A stretch of DNA of 50,348 bases, from contig CACXPT010000055.1 of the NCBI GenBank assembly GCA_902769585.1, positions 1 to 50,348 on the forward strand, written 5' to 3'. Positions 7,692 through 16,851 of this stretch are shown here, one piece after another. The position numbers and the translations under genes are program-made. The notes below the pieces were generated by a model, which saw only the letters and a program-made list of their open reading frames with translations, ran no database searches and was not told where the DNA came from. This DNA comes from an uncultured bacterium (GTDB taxonomy: Bacteria > Verrucomicrobiota > Kiritimatiellia > RFP12 > UBA1067). Position 1 is the first letter of the stretch. The number at the start of each line of letters is the position of its first letter.

Positions 7692-10600
7692 TCAGTCCCC
7701 TTCCACCAGTATCCTGAAGCCGACGTCGTGGACCTTGCGCCACGGACGGTAAAGGACGCGTGACGCGAACGTCGAGTCCTTCGGCCGCGTCCAGCACGAT
7801 CCGCCGCGCGCCACAGCGCGCTGCGACTTGTCTACCTGCGGACCGAACTCCGAAGGCGCAACGCGGTCCGCCGTCCATTCCCACACGTTGCCGTGCACGT
7901 TCCTGAGCCCCCACGCGTTGGGGCCAAAGGCGGAGACGGGCGCGGAGACACGGTAATGGTCGTCATAGCGGATGTCCGCAGGACGCCACGCCGGCACCGC
8001 CATGCCGGGCACGTTCGCGCGGAAGCGGTCCTGGCGGCGGAACGTGACGTCGGCCAGATTTGCGACTTTCGAGAAGTCGGCATCCACATCGCCGTACCAT
8101 AGCGGCGTGGCGGCGCCCGCGCGCGCGGCCCACTCCCATTCACCGCCGGTGGGGAGACGCACCTTCGCTCCGGTGCGGCGCGAAAGCTCGACGCAGAAAG
8201 CGGCTGCCTCGTCGCAAGAGACGCGCACGACCGGCTGGTCAGGCATGTTGAGCGGATAGCCACGCTCCTGCTCGGTGAACTGCATGAACTCGCCGCGCTC
8301 AAGCTTGCTGTCGTGCGTCGGCACGAGACGACGGTACTGCTCGTTCGTGATCTCGTCCACGGACATCCAGAACGACTTTCCTATGACCGTCTTGCCGCCG
8401 GCGGAGTCCGTCATGACGCCCGCAGGAATGCGGGCAAGCGCGATCTTCACGCCGCCGCCAAGGTCGAGATTCCGGCGCGAGGGCGCGCCGGAAACGTTGG
8501 GGGCAATTTCGCAGGAAACGTTTGCGGCGCGCCCCGCGCCGCTTGCTGCCGACGTGTCGCGCGGAAGCGCAGTAGCCTTAATGACGGCGCGGCCGTACGT
8601 CTTCTCGTGATCCTCGACGACGTTTGCGTACCGCTTCTGGAGGTCGGCGCGGCGGGCGGCGAAGTGTGCCACGCGATTGGTGCCCACTGTCTCGCTCCAG
8701 GTGCCGTGGCCCATACGATTCAGGTCGATCCACGTGTTGATGCGGTCCCACGACTCGGCGTCAAGCCGCACGCCGTGGTGGCCAGCCTCCAGCATCTGCA
8801 CGAGCGCGGTCGTGTCCGCCGCAGTCTCGCCCGGCACGAGTACGTCGTTGTCGCCCTCCTGCGTGGCGTTGCGCACGTAGGAACAGAGCGCCATGTACGC
8901 GGGCGGGAACAGCCCGTCGTTGAGGTAGTAGGTCAGCTTCGTCTTGATGCAGACGTCCGGACGGTCGCGGAGATCGGGTTTGCGGACGAGCCCCGGCTCG
9001 ATCACGTCGAGGATATTGGTGGAGTTCCCCTTCCCGTCGTGGCAGGAGACGCAGTAGCGGTCGAGGACCGGCTGCACCTCGCGGCGGAAGTCGAAGCCGC
9101 GTTCGGGGCCGTGCCAAGGCTTGATCTCCGAAGGCTCGCGCTCCATGGCTATCAGGCGGCGGTTCGGCCCGGCGCTCGCCTCGTTCTCCTCGTGGCAACC
9201 ACTGCACGAGGCCAGCTCGCCCGGCATGACGTTCGTCCAGGAACGCATGAGCTGCACGGCGCGCCCGTCGGCATCGAGCGGCTGGAACGCGATGGGCAGA
9301 TTGGCGGGAACCGTGAAGTAGGCGCTGCCGTCGGCCTCCACAGGCACGGTGCCTATGATGCGCTTTATGTCCCACGGACCGTCAAGGCCGTGGTGGTCCG
9401 TTTCGCCGCCCATCCAGCGGTAGGCGAATGAGTAAGTGAGGAGGCGAATCTCCTTGACGGTGCCGCGCGGCACGCCGCGGAGTCCGAGTCCGTCGTAGAT
9501 GTCGGTGACCTTCACTCGGGCGGTAGTGCTTGACGGGGCGACCTTCGACGCGATGGCCGGCGGCTTCTTCGTGGGCTGTAGCGGAATTGGCTCAAAGTAG
9601 GTGAAGTCCGTCTCCTCGATGATCGGAGTGAGGTTGTCGAAGGCATCGACGAGGTAAAGTCCCCAGCCGTCCTTCTCCGTCGGACGCGCCGCCACGATCA
9701 CGTAGTCCTTTGAGAGCGGATAAGGATGGCAGAACTTCGGCCACGAGTAGTCGGCCACGCGATCGCGCACGATGGGCTTGACGGGCTTGCCGCGCTCAGT
9801 GAAACGCTGCACCACGCCCTTCGCCTCCTTGCGGCCCTTGAGCGTGTCGAAGAGGACGAGCTCTCCGTAGCGCGGCTGGCCGTGGTGGCCGGTGACGATT
9901 GCGGTGAACATGTCTGGCGCGTCGGGGCACGGACGCGCGTTGAATAGCGCGTTCGGCCAGTAGGAGTCGCTGCCGTAATAGGCGCGCTGCACGGTGCCGT
10001 CCGGGTTCATGGTGAAGAGTATCCGCGCGACGTAGTGCGTGATGTCCGCATACTCCCAGTGGAGGAACATGACGCGGCCATCAGGCATGAGGTTCACGCA
10101 CCAGTTGTTGTCCTGGTCGAACGTGAGGCGGCGGATCGCGCCGTCCGGCTCGCGGCGGTAGATGCTGGCCACCCAGCTCGACCCCACCACGCACGGCACG
10201 CCCACCATCGAGGCGTCTGAGAGGAAAAGAATCGCGCCGTCGGGCAGATAGCAGCCCGCGTAGCAGTTCACGTCGGCGTCGGGGATGAGCGGTATCTCCG
10301 TCGGACGCGCGCCGGGCGTGCCGATGTCCAGTTCCACCACGCGGTCGCAATCAATCTTCGGCGGGTGGTCGACGCGGTCCGTGCGGCGCGTGTACATCGC
10401 CTTCTTCGCGTCCCACCGAAGGCAGACCTCACCGATGTAGCCGTTGGCCGCAGTGGCGTCCAAGACGGAGAACGACGGCTTGCCTCGTAGGTTGGAGAGT
10501 ACGCCCAGCTCGTTCGTGCAGCCGCCGAAGATGTCGCGCGGCTGCTTCCAGTTGTTGTGGAGGCCGAGGTTGGACTGCCGGCGGCGGATCGCGAGGAGCC

Positions 10601-10934
10601 TGTCGCCGTCGAGGAGCGGGTTCGCGAGGAGATGTGTGCGAAGGTCGTCGAGGAACTTCTGTCCGCCCGCCACAGGCGCCAACTCGCCGTAGAACGGCCC
10701 CCAGTCGCCCTTGATCGAGTCGAGGAGGCGCTGGCGGCGAGCCTCGAACGTGCGCAGCCATTCTGGATCCTTCTCGAAGCGATCTGGCCAGCGTACGCAC
10801 ATGTCCGCCCACACGAGGCGCACGTTCTCCACATTGAGCGCCTCGAGCCGACGTATGACGCGGTCCGTCGGCGACTCGGCGCAGGCGACGCATGCGATTG
10901 CACATGCCAGAATAAAGGTTTGCGTGCCTTTCAT
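7692..10934 (-). CDS. HzsA-like dihaem protein fused to an FGE/SUMF1-like domain
   Basis: A 1080-residue exported protein. Residues 1-20 form a signal peptide (possible cleavage ACA|ES). The middle part resembles the propeller-type domain of hydrazine synthase alpha subunits, with segments such as MNPDGTVQRAYYGSDSYWPN and TGHHGQPRYGELVLFD. Two c-type haem motifs follow: CSGCH near residue 576 and CVSCH near 628. From about 845 the chain becomes a formylglycine-generating-enzyme-like domain (VDEITNEQYRRL, RLPTGGEWEWAARAGA, NVHGNVWEWT, ARGGSCW). The paired catalytic cysteines of true FGE are not evident. HzsA-related proteins are known in planctomycetes and relatives outside anammox; hydrazine synthesis is not implied. 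A periplasmic redox or binding role is inferred. An extended -10 promoter lies 9 nt before the ATG. Confidence 0.75.
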   Translation of the reverse strand: MKGTQTFILACAIACVACAESPTDRVIRRLEALNVENVRLVWADMCVRWPDRFEKDPEWLRTFEARRQRLLDSIKGDWGPFYGELAPVAGGQKFLDDLRTHLLANPLLDGDRLLAIRRRQSNLGLHNNWKQPRDIFGGCTNELGVLSNLRGKPSFSVLDATAANGYIGEVCLRWDAKKAMYTRRTDRVDHPPKIDCDRVVELDIGTPGARPTEIPLIPDADVNCYAGCYLPDGAILFLSDASMVGVPCVVGSSWVASIYRREPDGAIRRLTFDQDNNWCVNLMPDGRVMFLHWEYADITHYVARILFTMNPDGTVQRAYYGSDSYWPNALFNARPCPDAPDMFTAIVTGHHGQPRYGELVLFDTLKGRKEAKGVVQRFTERGKPVKPIVRDRVADYSWPKFCHPYPLSKDYVIVAARPTEKDGWGLYLVDAFDNLTPIIEETDFTYFEPIPLQPTKKPPAIASKVAPSSTTARVKVTDIYDGLGLRGVPRGTVKEIRLLTYSFAYRWMGGETDHHGLDGPWDIKRIIGTVPVEADGSAYFTVPANLPIAFQPLDADGRAVQLMRSWTNVMPGELASCSGCHEENEASAGPNRRLIAMEREPSEIKPWHGPERGFDFRREVQPVLDRYCVSCHDGKGNSTNILDVIEPGLVRKPDLRDRPDVCIKTKLTYYLNDGLFPPAYMALCSYVRNATQEGDNDVLVPGETAADTTALVQMLEAGHHGVRLDAESWDRINTWIDLNRMGHGTWSETVGTNRVAHFAARRADLQKRYANVVEDHEKTYGRAVIKATALPRDTSAASGAGRAANVSCEIAPNVSGAPSRRNLDLGGGVKIALARIPAGVMTDSAGGKTVIGKSFWMSVDEITNEQYRRLVPTHDSKLERGEFMQFTEQERGYPLNMPDQPVVRVSCDEAAAFCVELSRRTGAKVRLPTGGEWEWAARAGAATPLWYGDVDADFSKVANLADVTFRRQDRFRANVPGMAVPAWRPADIRYDDHYRVSAPVSAFGPNAWGLRNVHGNVWEWTADRVAPSEFGPQVDKSQRAVARGGSCWTRPKDSTFASRVLYRPWRKVHDVGFRILVEGD

Positions 10935-10943
10935 TGTGAACTG

Positions 10944-10952
10944 ATTATACCA
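10944..10952 (-). promoter_or_regulatory. Extended -10 promoter of the HzsA-like gene
   Basis: TGG-TATAAT on the minus strand with 9 nt to the ATG at 10934. A start 7 nt after the box would leave a leader of about 3 nt. No SD sequence is present. Confidence 0.5.
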
Positions 10953-10974
10953 TAAATATTCTCTAGGCGAACGG

Positions 10975-13900
10975 TTACTTTACCGGTTCGACGGAGAAGT
11001 CGTCCAGGTACCAGGTGCCTTCCTTGCCGTTCGTCATGAAGCCGTTCCATTCGAGAACGCGGAAACCGGTCTGCACCTTGAGTCCGTCCACCGTCACGGG
11101 GTCGCCGCCCGGCGGCGTCACCGTGCACGACCACGTTCCGGCTTTCGGGCCGGTCACGTGCAGCAGGATCTCCACGCGACTCCACTCGTCCACCGGCACA
11201 TCGGCGATCTTGCGGCCGCCCGCCCGCACATGCCCCGCGGCGAAGGTGATCGACGGCCCTACGGCATACGGCCGCGCGCCGTCCTGCCTGTAGTCGCGGC
11301 ACTCGAACTGCGGATGCGCCTTGTCGTCCGTGCGGAAGCTCCAGCGGATGCGCACGCTCCCCTGCTCCGCGCCTATCTTCGCGATGAGGTGCGGCTGCCA
11401 CGGCGCCCCAAGATCTGGACCGTCGGCGAGGCGTAGCGACTTGGTCCCAGAGGCCGCCGTCTTGTCGGTCACGGCCACGCCTCGCTCGCCATGAACCGAA
11501 AATATCCCGATGTTCTTCTTGCCGGCTTTCCCAGCCTTGTACTTCTCAAAGCTGATGCTGCCGCTCGTGCGGTAGCAGCGCGGCGCTGGCGGCGCGTCCT
11601 TGAGCGGCGGATATCGCGTGTCGTCCATCGCCTCCGCGCGCCAGACGGCGTCGTGCTTCAGCACGCCCGCAGCAGTCCAGTCCCACGGCACGAAGCCCAT
11701 CTTCAGAGCGGGCGACTCCTGCTCGAGCCGCCAGTCGCCGTGCAGCGGATCGCGGAACAGCGGATCGCCCACGCGCGAGACGCAGTCGTGCCCATCCGCG
11801 CGCCACGACTCCAGCGGCTTCCCGAAGAAGGCGTTCGACGAGATGCCGCCGGTGCACCAGTAGAGGTTGCCGTCCATCACGAGGTCGGTGACCTTGCCGC
11901 CCTTCACGCCTCCCCTGATGATCTGCGAGGCGGAGTTCGTCCACCAGAACACGTTGTTGGTGACGATGATCGTGGTGTGGTCCTCCACGCGCGAGCGCCA
12001 TACGCCGGAGCGCTCGAACGTTGCGAAGATGTTGTTTGCGAAAGTGTTGTCCTTGCCGTAGTGCTGGTGCACCGCGCCGTCGCGGCAGCGCTCCACCAGG
12101 TTGGACGCGAGCAGGATGCCTGCCGAGCCCTCGTCCGTGTACAGGCCCCACGCTGGCGAGCCCGAGCCCGAATACCCGTTCACGTCGTGGATCCAGTTGC
12201 CGATCTCCACCGTCCCCTCCGAGTTGCCGAGCGTGTACACGCCGCCCATGTCCGAGAGAACGCCCCAACCGATGTGGTGGATGCGGTTCCACATGAGGCG
12301 GTTGCGCTTCGCGACCGTCGGCGCGTAGCCCCACGTCCAGCCCATGGAGACGCCCGTGTAGCGGAAGTCGCCGATGTCGTTGTGGACGATCTCGTTGTCC
12401 GACGCGTGGCCGATCCACACGCCGATCGCGCCGTTGAGCGTGAAGCCGCCAGAGCGGATGATGCTGTTCGACACGCGGTTGAACGCTGTCACGCGCGCCT
12501 CGCCGTCCTGCTTCCACGGCGCCGTGTCGCCAAGGTACACGCCGCCGCCGCCGAGGTCCTCGATCAGGCAGCGGACGATCCGGCATTTGCGGCAGCCGCG
12601 CTTGAGCCACACACCGTGCATGCCGACGTGCGATATGCGGCAGCGCTCCATCGCGAAGCCGTGCACGCCGTCGCCGAGGATTGCGGCGTCATGGACGTTC
12701 TGCGCGCTCTGCGCGTTCCTCACGCCGCCGCCCGGCAGCGTCCACGCGGCATGCTCGAACGCGAGTCCATAGAACTTGACGTTGCGCACGAGCGAGTCGG
12801 ACAGCGGATCGCCGGCAAAGACGACGAACCCCGGCGCAACCGGCGCGACGGCACGCGTACTCTCCACGCGCTCGCCCGCGAGAGGGATGTACAGGAGATC
12901 GCCCGCCTTCACGTCGTGGAACCATTCGCCCGGCGCGTCGAGCGCGCCACGGTAGTTCTCTAGCGCGTAGCGCGGGTACGTGCTGCTCCAGAAGAAGAGC
13001 GGACGCGACGTCCCCTCACTAAGCATCACGAGGCCGGTCTTCGCGTCGATGTGCGCTATGCGGCTGCGGCCCATGTCCCAACTCTGCCAGAGCAGGACCT
13101 CCACGCGGGCGAGCTCGTCGGGCGGCAACGCCGCGAGCGGCGCCATGTCCTCGACGCTTGCCATCATCGCTTTGCGCGAAACGTCCTCAGGCTTGCCCGT
13201 GAGCGGGTTCTCGTCGCCGTCGTACTCGTCGCGCATGTAAAGGTAGAACTCGTTCGGCGTGCGTGCGCGCTGCGCGCGCCGTCCGTTCACGTACAGCTGC
13301 TCGAAAGACAGACCTTCCGGGACGCGCGCGCGCCAGATGCCGTCCGCCCCCGCCCTGAACGGCGGCAGCTCCACGCCGCCGTCGAACACGGACTGGCCCT
13401 CCTTCGCGGCGGCGAAGCGCACGTTGGAGTCGGCCGGCGTAAACGTAGCCGCCTCCTTTACCGGATAGCGGCCGGGCGCGACGGACACCTCGGCGACGCG
13501 GTCAGGCGGGATCGCTCCAGACGCGCGGAGCGCGCGCACCTTCTCGAGCGCCGCCGCGATCGTGCGCACCTCGCCGTCCGGACGCATCGTCACGTCCGCC
13601 GCGGGCATGGTGTCGGTGACGAGCAGGCCCGCGAGATGGCATCCGTAGCCATTGCTCTTCTCGTCCTTTTCGTTCAGGGCCACGACCTCCACCACATGCC
13701 TTCCTGGCTTGTCCCTGCATAGGAAGAGCGCCGGCGTGTACCACCACCACTGGTCGCGGAAGCAGCTGTGACTGCGCACGACGGGCTCGCCGTCGATGGA
13801 CACGTCTATCTTGCCCCAGTTGAACGGCTTGCAGCCGAGGCGGTAGAGTATCGCCACGGTGCTGCCCTCGACCTCGAACACGAGGCGCGAGCCGGCGTTC

Positions 13901-14862
13901 GTGCATGCGAGCCCCTCGCCCCAGCAGTGGTCGCGGAGCGGGAAGAACCCCTTGCTCTCGATCGTCTTCACGTTCGTCATCAGACGGAACTCGCCCTTGT
14001 CGTAGCGCGTGCCGAACAGCGGCGCAGGCAGCGGGGAGATCGCGGCAGGTGCGCGGCCGGACGCCTTCCACTCGAGGTACTTGCGCGACAGGTAGCGGTT
14101 GAGCAGCGCGGCGGCGTACGCATGGCCGATGTCGTTGGGATGGACCGTGTCCGGCGAGAGGTCGGACCACTTGATCGTCCCTTCCTTCACGTACGGGTAG
14201 AACAGCGCGTCGCGCCAGCTCACGTGCGGCAGGTTGTAGTGGCGGGCGACCTTGGCGTGCCACTCCTGCGCGTTGTTCCCGCTCTCTCCAACCATCCCGA
14301 GAAGCATCACCGCGATATTGCCCGGCGCTTTGAGAAGCTGCCGCACGACTCCCTCGTACGATTCGGCGCGATCGCGCGTGTTGGGGTCGTTGACGTCGAA
14401 CTCCACCACCACCACGTCAGGCTTCTTGTCGAGCACGTCGCGCTGCAGGCGGAACGCGCCGATGTCACTGCCGGTCGCCCCGATGCCCGCGTTGACGAAA
14501 TCTATCTTGGCTTTCGGGAACGCCCTGCGCCATCCCGCGCAGAACGTCTCGCCCCAGCGCCTGTCGGGCTTAGACGCGCCCGCGCCCTGCGTGATGGACC
14601 CGCCGATGACGGCGATCCTCACGGGCTGGCCGCGATCAAGCCGCGCCCAAACGTGCTCGAACCTCGCGAAGTCGCCCGCCACGTGGACGCTCCTCGGCCC
14701 TGTCACGTCGAGCGGCGGCACCTCGGCTCCGCTCGCGAGCCGCGTGGCGGGAAGCGTCCCCACCCACGATTCGGCCATCGCGGCGTTCGCGTCGGCCAGC
14801 AGGCACGGAGCGCACGCTAGCGCGGCACCGAGCAAGAGGAACCTTGCGTTGAGTTCTTTCAT
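10975..14862 (-). CDS. Secreted SGNH esterase plus right-handed beta-helix protein
   Basis: A 1295-residue exported protein. Residues 1-23 are a signal peptide. An SGNH/GDSL hydrolase domain follows: block I AVIGGSITQGAGAS with the nucleophilic serine, block III VEFDVND, block V DTVHPNDIGHAYAA. The middle part is a right-handed parallel beta-helix of the pectate-lyase-like class, with many asparagine-containing turns (AILGDGVHGFAMERCRISHV, NEIVHNDIGDFRYTG). The C-terminal 200 residues look like a concanavalin-A-type jelly roll. Likely substrate: an acetylated plant or algal polysaccharide (inferred). I chose the ATG at 14862 for its AAGGAG ribosome site and signal peptide; an ATG at 14886 overlaps the permease stop as ATGA. 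The open frame continues to 15624, but that part is a shadow of the permease. Confidence 0.8.
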   Translation of the reverse strand: MKELNARFLLLGAALACAPCLLADANAAMAESWVGTLPATRLASGAEVPPLDVTGPRSVHVAGDFARFEHVWARLDRGQPVRIAVIGGSITQGAGASKPDRRWGETFCAGWRRAFPKAKIDFVNAGIGATGSDIGAFRLQRDVLDKKPDVVVVEFDVNDPNTRDRAESYEGVVRQLLKAPGNIAVMLLGMVGESGNNAQEWHAKVARHYNLPHVSWRDALFYPYVKEGTIKWSDLSPDTVHPNDIGHAYAAALLNRYLSRKYLEWKASGRAPAAISPLPAPLFGTRYDKGEFRLMTNVKTIESKGFFPLRDHCWGEGLACTNAGSRLVFEVEGSTVAILYRLGCKPFNWGKIDVSIDGEPVVRSHSCFRDQWWWYTPALFLCRDKPGRHVVEVVALNEKDEKSNGYGCHLAGLLVTDTMPAADVTMRPDGEVRTIAAALEKVRALRASGAIPPDRVAEVSVAPGRYPVKEAATFTPADSNVRFAAAKEGQSVFDGGVELPPFRAGADGIWRARVPEGLSFEQLYVNGRRAQRARTPNEFYLYMRDEYDGDENPLTGKPEDVSRKAMMASVEDMAPLAALPPDELARVEVLLWQSWDMGRSRIAHIDAKTGLVMLSEGTSRPLFFWSSTYPRYALENYRGALDAPGEWFHDVKAGDLLYIPLAGERVESTRAVAPVAPGFVVFAGDPLSDSLVRNVKFYGLAFEHAAWTLPGGGVRNAQSAQNVHDAAILGDGVHGFAMERCRISHVGMHGVWLKRGCRKCRIVRCLIEDLGGGGVYLGDTAPWKQDGEARVTAFNRVSNSIIRSGGFTLNGAIGVWIGHASDNEIVHNDIGDFRYTGVSMGWTWGYAPTVAKRNRLMWNRIHHIGWGVLSDMGGVYTLGNSEGTVEIGNWIHDVNGYSGSGSPAWGLYTDEGSAGILLASNLVERCRDGAVHQHYGKDNTFANNIFATFERSGVWRSRVEDHTTIIVTNNVFWWTNSASQIIRGGVKGGKVTDLVMDGNLYWCTGGISSNAFFGKPLESWRADGHDCVSRVGDPLFRDPLHGDWRLEQESPALKMGFVPWDWTAAGVLKHDAVWRAEAMDDTRYPPLKDAPPAPRCYRTSGSISFEKYKAGKAGKKNIGIFSVHGERGVAVTDKTAASGTKSLRLADGPDLGAPWQPHLIAKIGAEQGSVRIRWSFRTDDKAHPQFECRDYRQDGARPYAVGPSITFAAGHVRAGGRKIADVPVDEWSRVEILLHVTGPKAGTWSCTVTPPGGDPVTVDGLKVQTGFRVLEWNGFMTNGKEGTWYLDDFSVEPVK

Positions 14863-14882
14863 CTTCGTTCTCCTTGGGTGCG

Positions 14883-15836
14883 TCATCCCAGCCGCACGCG
14901 CGGATCGAGCCATGCGTAGGCGAGGTCGGTCACCAGATTCACCACCTGGTAGAGGAGCGCTCCCAGCACCACCACGGCGCGCACCACGGCGAGGTCTGCC
15001 GAGTGGATCGCGTTCAGCGACACGCTGCCGAGTCCGGGGATGCCGAAGAAGGACTCCAGCATCAGCGAGCCAGTGAAGAGGTACGGGATAGAGAGCGACA
15101 CGTACGTGACGATAGGGATGAGCGAGTTGCGCAGGACGTGCCTCACGAGTATCTGCGGGCCGGAGAGCCCCTTCGCGCGCGCCGTGCGGACGTACGGTTT
15201 GTAGATCTCGTCGAGGACGGCCGTCCGGAAGAAGCGCACGTCCACGCCTAGCGAGCTGAGCATGCCGATCAGCACAGGCAGCACGAGGTAGAACGCGTTC
15301 TCGTAGCCCCATATCGGGAAGAGGCGGCACTTGTATGCGAGGATGAACTGCCCGGCAAGCACCCACACCACGTAGTTGACGCTCATCAGGATCGTCGAGC
15401 CGAACAGCACCGCGCGATCGACCGCGCCGCCGCGGAACGCCGCGCAGAGGAGCGCAAGCGCCAGGCCGAGGAGCGTCCCTCCCACGAGCATCGGCACCGT
15501 GAGGGAGAGCGACGGGCCGACGCCGCGCTTCAGCACGTCGATCACCGGCTCGCGCCGCTCGGTCGACTCGCCGAAGTCGCCGTGCGCGAGGTCGACGACG
15601 AAATGGCAGAACTGCGAGTCCCACAGCGGCTGCCCCTTCTCCATGTTGACGAGCAGCGGCTTGTCGAACCCGTGGCGGTGGTTGAACGCGGCGATCGCCT
15701 CCTTGGTGGCGTTCTTCCCAAGCACCACCTCGGCGGACGAGCCGCCCACCACGTTGAAGAGGACAAACGTCAGCACGATGATCCCGAACGTCGTCGGGAT
15801 CACCTCGAACAGTCGTCTGGCTATGTAACGCAGCAC
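14883..15836 (-). CDS. ABC transporter permease, DppB/OppB type
   Basis: Inner-membrane permease subunit of a peptide- or oligosaccharide-type importer. The 317-residue protein begins MLRYIARRLFEVIPT, typical of the DppB family, has about six hydrophobic segments and an EAA loop (RTARAKGLSGPQILVRHVL). The expected partners (second permease, binding protein, two ATPases) are absent here, so it is an orphan in this window. The start is GTG at 15836, only 6 nt downstream of an extended -10 box, so the mRNA should be leaderless. The downstream esterase gene is translationally adjacent, which suggests uptake of products released by it (inferred). Confidence 0.88.
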   Translation of the reverse strand: MLRYIARRLFEVIPTTFGIIVLTFVLFNVVGGSSAEVVLGKNATKEAIAAFNHRHGFDKPLLVNMEKGQPLWDSQFCHFVVDLAHGDFGESTERREPVIDVLKRGVGPSLSLTVPMLVGGTLLGLALALLCAAFRGGAVDRAVLFGSTILMSVNYVVWVLAGQFILAYKCRLFPIWGYENAFYLVLPVLIGMLSSLGVDVRFFRTAVLDEIYKPYVRTARAKGLSGPQILVRHVLRNSLIPIVTYVSLSIPYLFTGSLMLESFFGIPGLGSVSLNAIHSADLAVVRAVVVLGALLYQVVNLVTDLAYAWLDPRVRLG

Positions 15837-15842
15837 GCTCTT

Positions 15843-15878
15843 ATTCTACCACAAATCGTCCGCATCCTGTGGTATAAT
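15843..15878. promoter_or_regulatory. Divergent extended -10 promoters (permease / DUF362)
   Basis: Two -10 boxes face away from each other within 36 bp: TAGAAT on the minus strand (15848-15843) and TATAAT on the plus strand (15873-15878). Each is preceded by TGTGG, giving an inverted repeat ATTCTACCACA N14 TGTGGTATAAT. The boxes are too close for independent -35 elements, so recognition must rest on the extended -10. Confidence 0.6.
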
Positions 15879-15909
15879 GTTCGCATCTGCAACCCGAAGG
15901 GAGAAAAAG

Positions 15910-16842
15910 ATGAAGCGCGAAACGAGAAAAGAGACCAAGCCGGCACGCACGATCAAGCGGCGCACGTTCATCAAGACGGGCGCGGCGGCGGTCGCCGGGG
16001 CCGCGGCACTGCCGGGCGCTTCGCTTGCGGCCGAGCCGCAGGCGACGGTCGTGGTCGTCCACGGTACCGACATCCCGAAGATGGTCGAGGCCGGCATGGC
16101 GAAGATGGGCGGATGGGACAAGTTCTTCAAGCCCGGCTGCAAGGTGGCGCTCAAGCCCAACCTCGCTTGGAACTCGACTCCCGAGCAGGGCGGGAACACG
16201 CATCCCGACATCCTTCGCGCATTCATCCTCGCGGCCGAGGCCCGCAAGGTGAAGCAGGTCACCATCCCGGAGAACACCTGCCATCCGGAGAAGAAGACAT
16301 TCGTGGCGAGCGGCGCGCTCGACGCGATCAAGGGCACGATCGCGAAGCTCTACCGTCCGAAGCCGGCCGACTACAAGGCCGTCTCAGTGCCCAAGGGCAA
16401 GACCTGCCAGGAGGCAAGGGTGTCGCGCGACCTCCTCGAGGCCGACTGCCTAATCAACATGCCCGTAGCCAAGCACCACGGAGGCGCCACGCTCTCCCTC
16501 TCCATGAAGAACTGGATGGGCGCCATCGACAACAGCTCCCGCCGCACGTGGCACAGGGACGGCCTCCACCAGTGCATCGCGGACTTCAGCACGTTCCTCA
16601 AGCCACACCTCATCGTGATCGACGCCACGCGCATCATGCTCGACCACGGCCCGCAGGGTCCCGGCAAGCTGGCGCATCCGCACGAGATCATCTTCGCGAC
16701 AGACCCTGTCGCCGCCGACACATACGCGGCATCGCTCTTCAAGAAGACTCCCAAGGACGTGCCGCACATCAGCATCGCCGCCGAACTCGGCGTTGGATGC
16801 GCCGACCTTGCGAAGATCAAGGTCGAACGCGTCGAGGCGTAG
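15910..16842 (+). CDS. Tat-exported DUF362 protein
   Basis: A 310-residue DUF362-family protein of unknown reaction; the family is often tied to Fe-S or redox partners. The N terminus carries a twin-arginine signal (IKRRTFIKTGAAAVAG, residues 15-30). DUF362 signatures include VALKPNLAWN, NMPVAKHHGGATLSLSMKNW and a conserved histidine-rich stretch near TWHRDGLHQ. It lacks its own ferredoxin domain; the next gene, 9 nt downstream, encodes an 8Fe-type membrane polyferredoxin, so the pair may act together at the membrane. The ATG at 15910 has AAGGGAG upstream; an in-frame ATG at 15877 lies inside the -10 box and is excluded. Confidence 0.85.
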   Translation: MKRETRKETKPARTIKRRTFIKTGAAAVAGAAALPGASLAAEPQATVVVVHGTDIPKMVEAGMAKMGGWDKFFKPGCKVALKPNLAWNSTPEQGGNTHPDILRAFILAAEARKVKQVTIPENTCHPEKKTFVASGALDAIKGTIAKLYRPKPADYKAVSVPKGKTCQEARVSRDLLEADCLINMPVAKHHGGATLSLSMKNWMGAIDNSSRRTWHRDGLHQCIADFSTFLKPHLIVIDATRIMLDHGPQGPGKLAHPHEIIFATDPVAADTYAASLFKKTPKDVPHISIAAELGVGCADLAKIKVERVEA

Positions 16843-16851
16843 GAGGCATCC

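Noticed and set aside
7692-10934. Hydrazine synthase and anammox metabolism
   Set aside because: Only the alpha-like subunit is present, fused to another domain; beta and gamma subunits and hydrazine dehydrogenase are absent.
14863-15624. N-terminal extension of the SGNH/beta-helix frame
   Set aside because: The extension is a shadow of the permease gene; signal peptide and ribosome site place the start at 14862.
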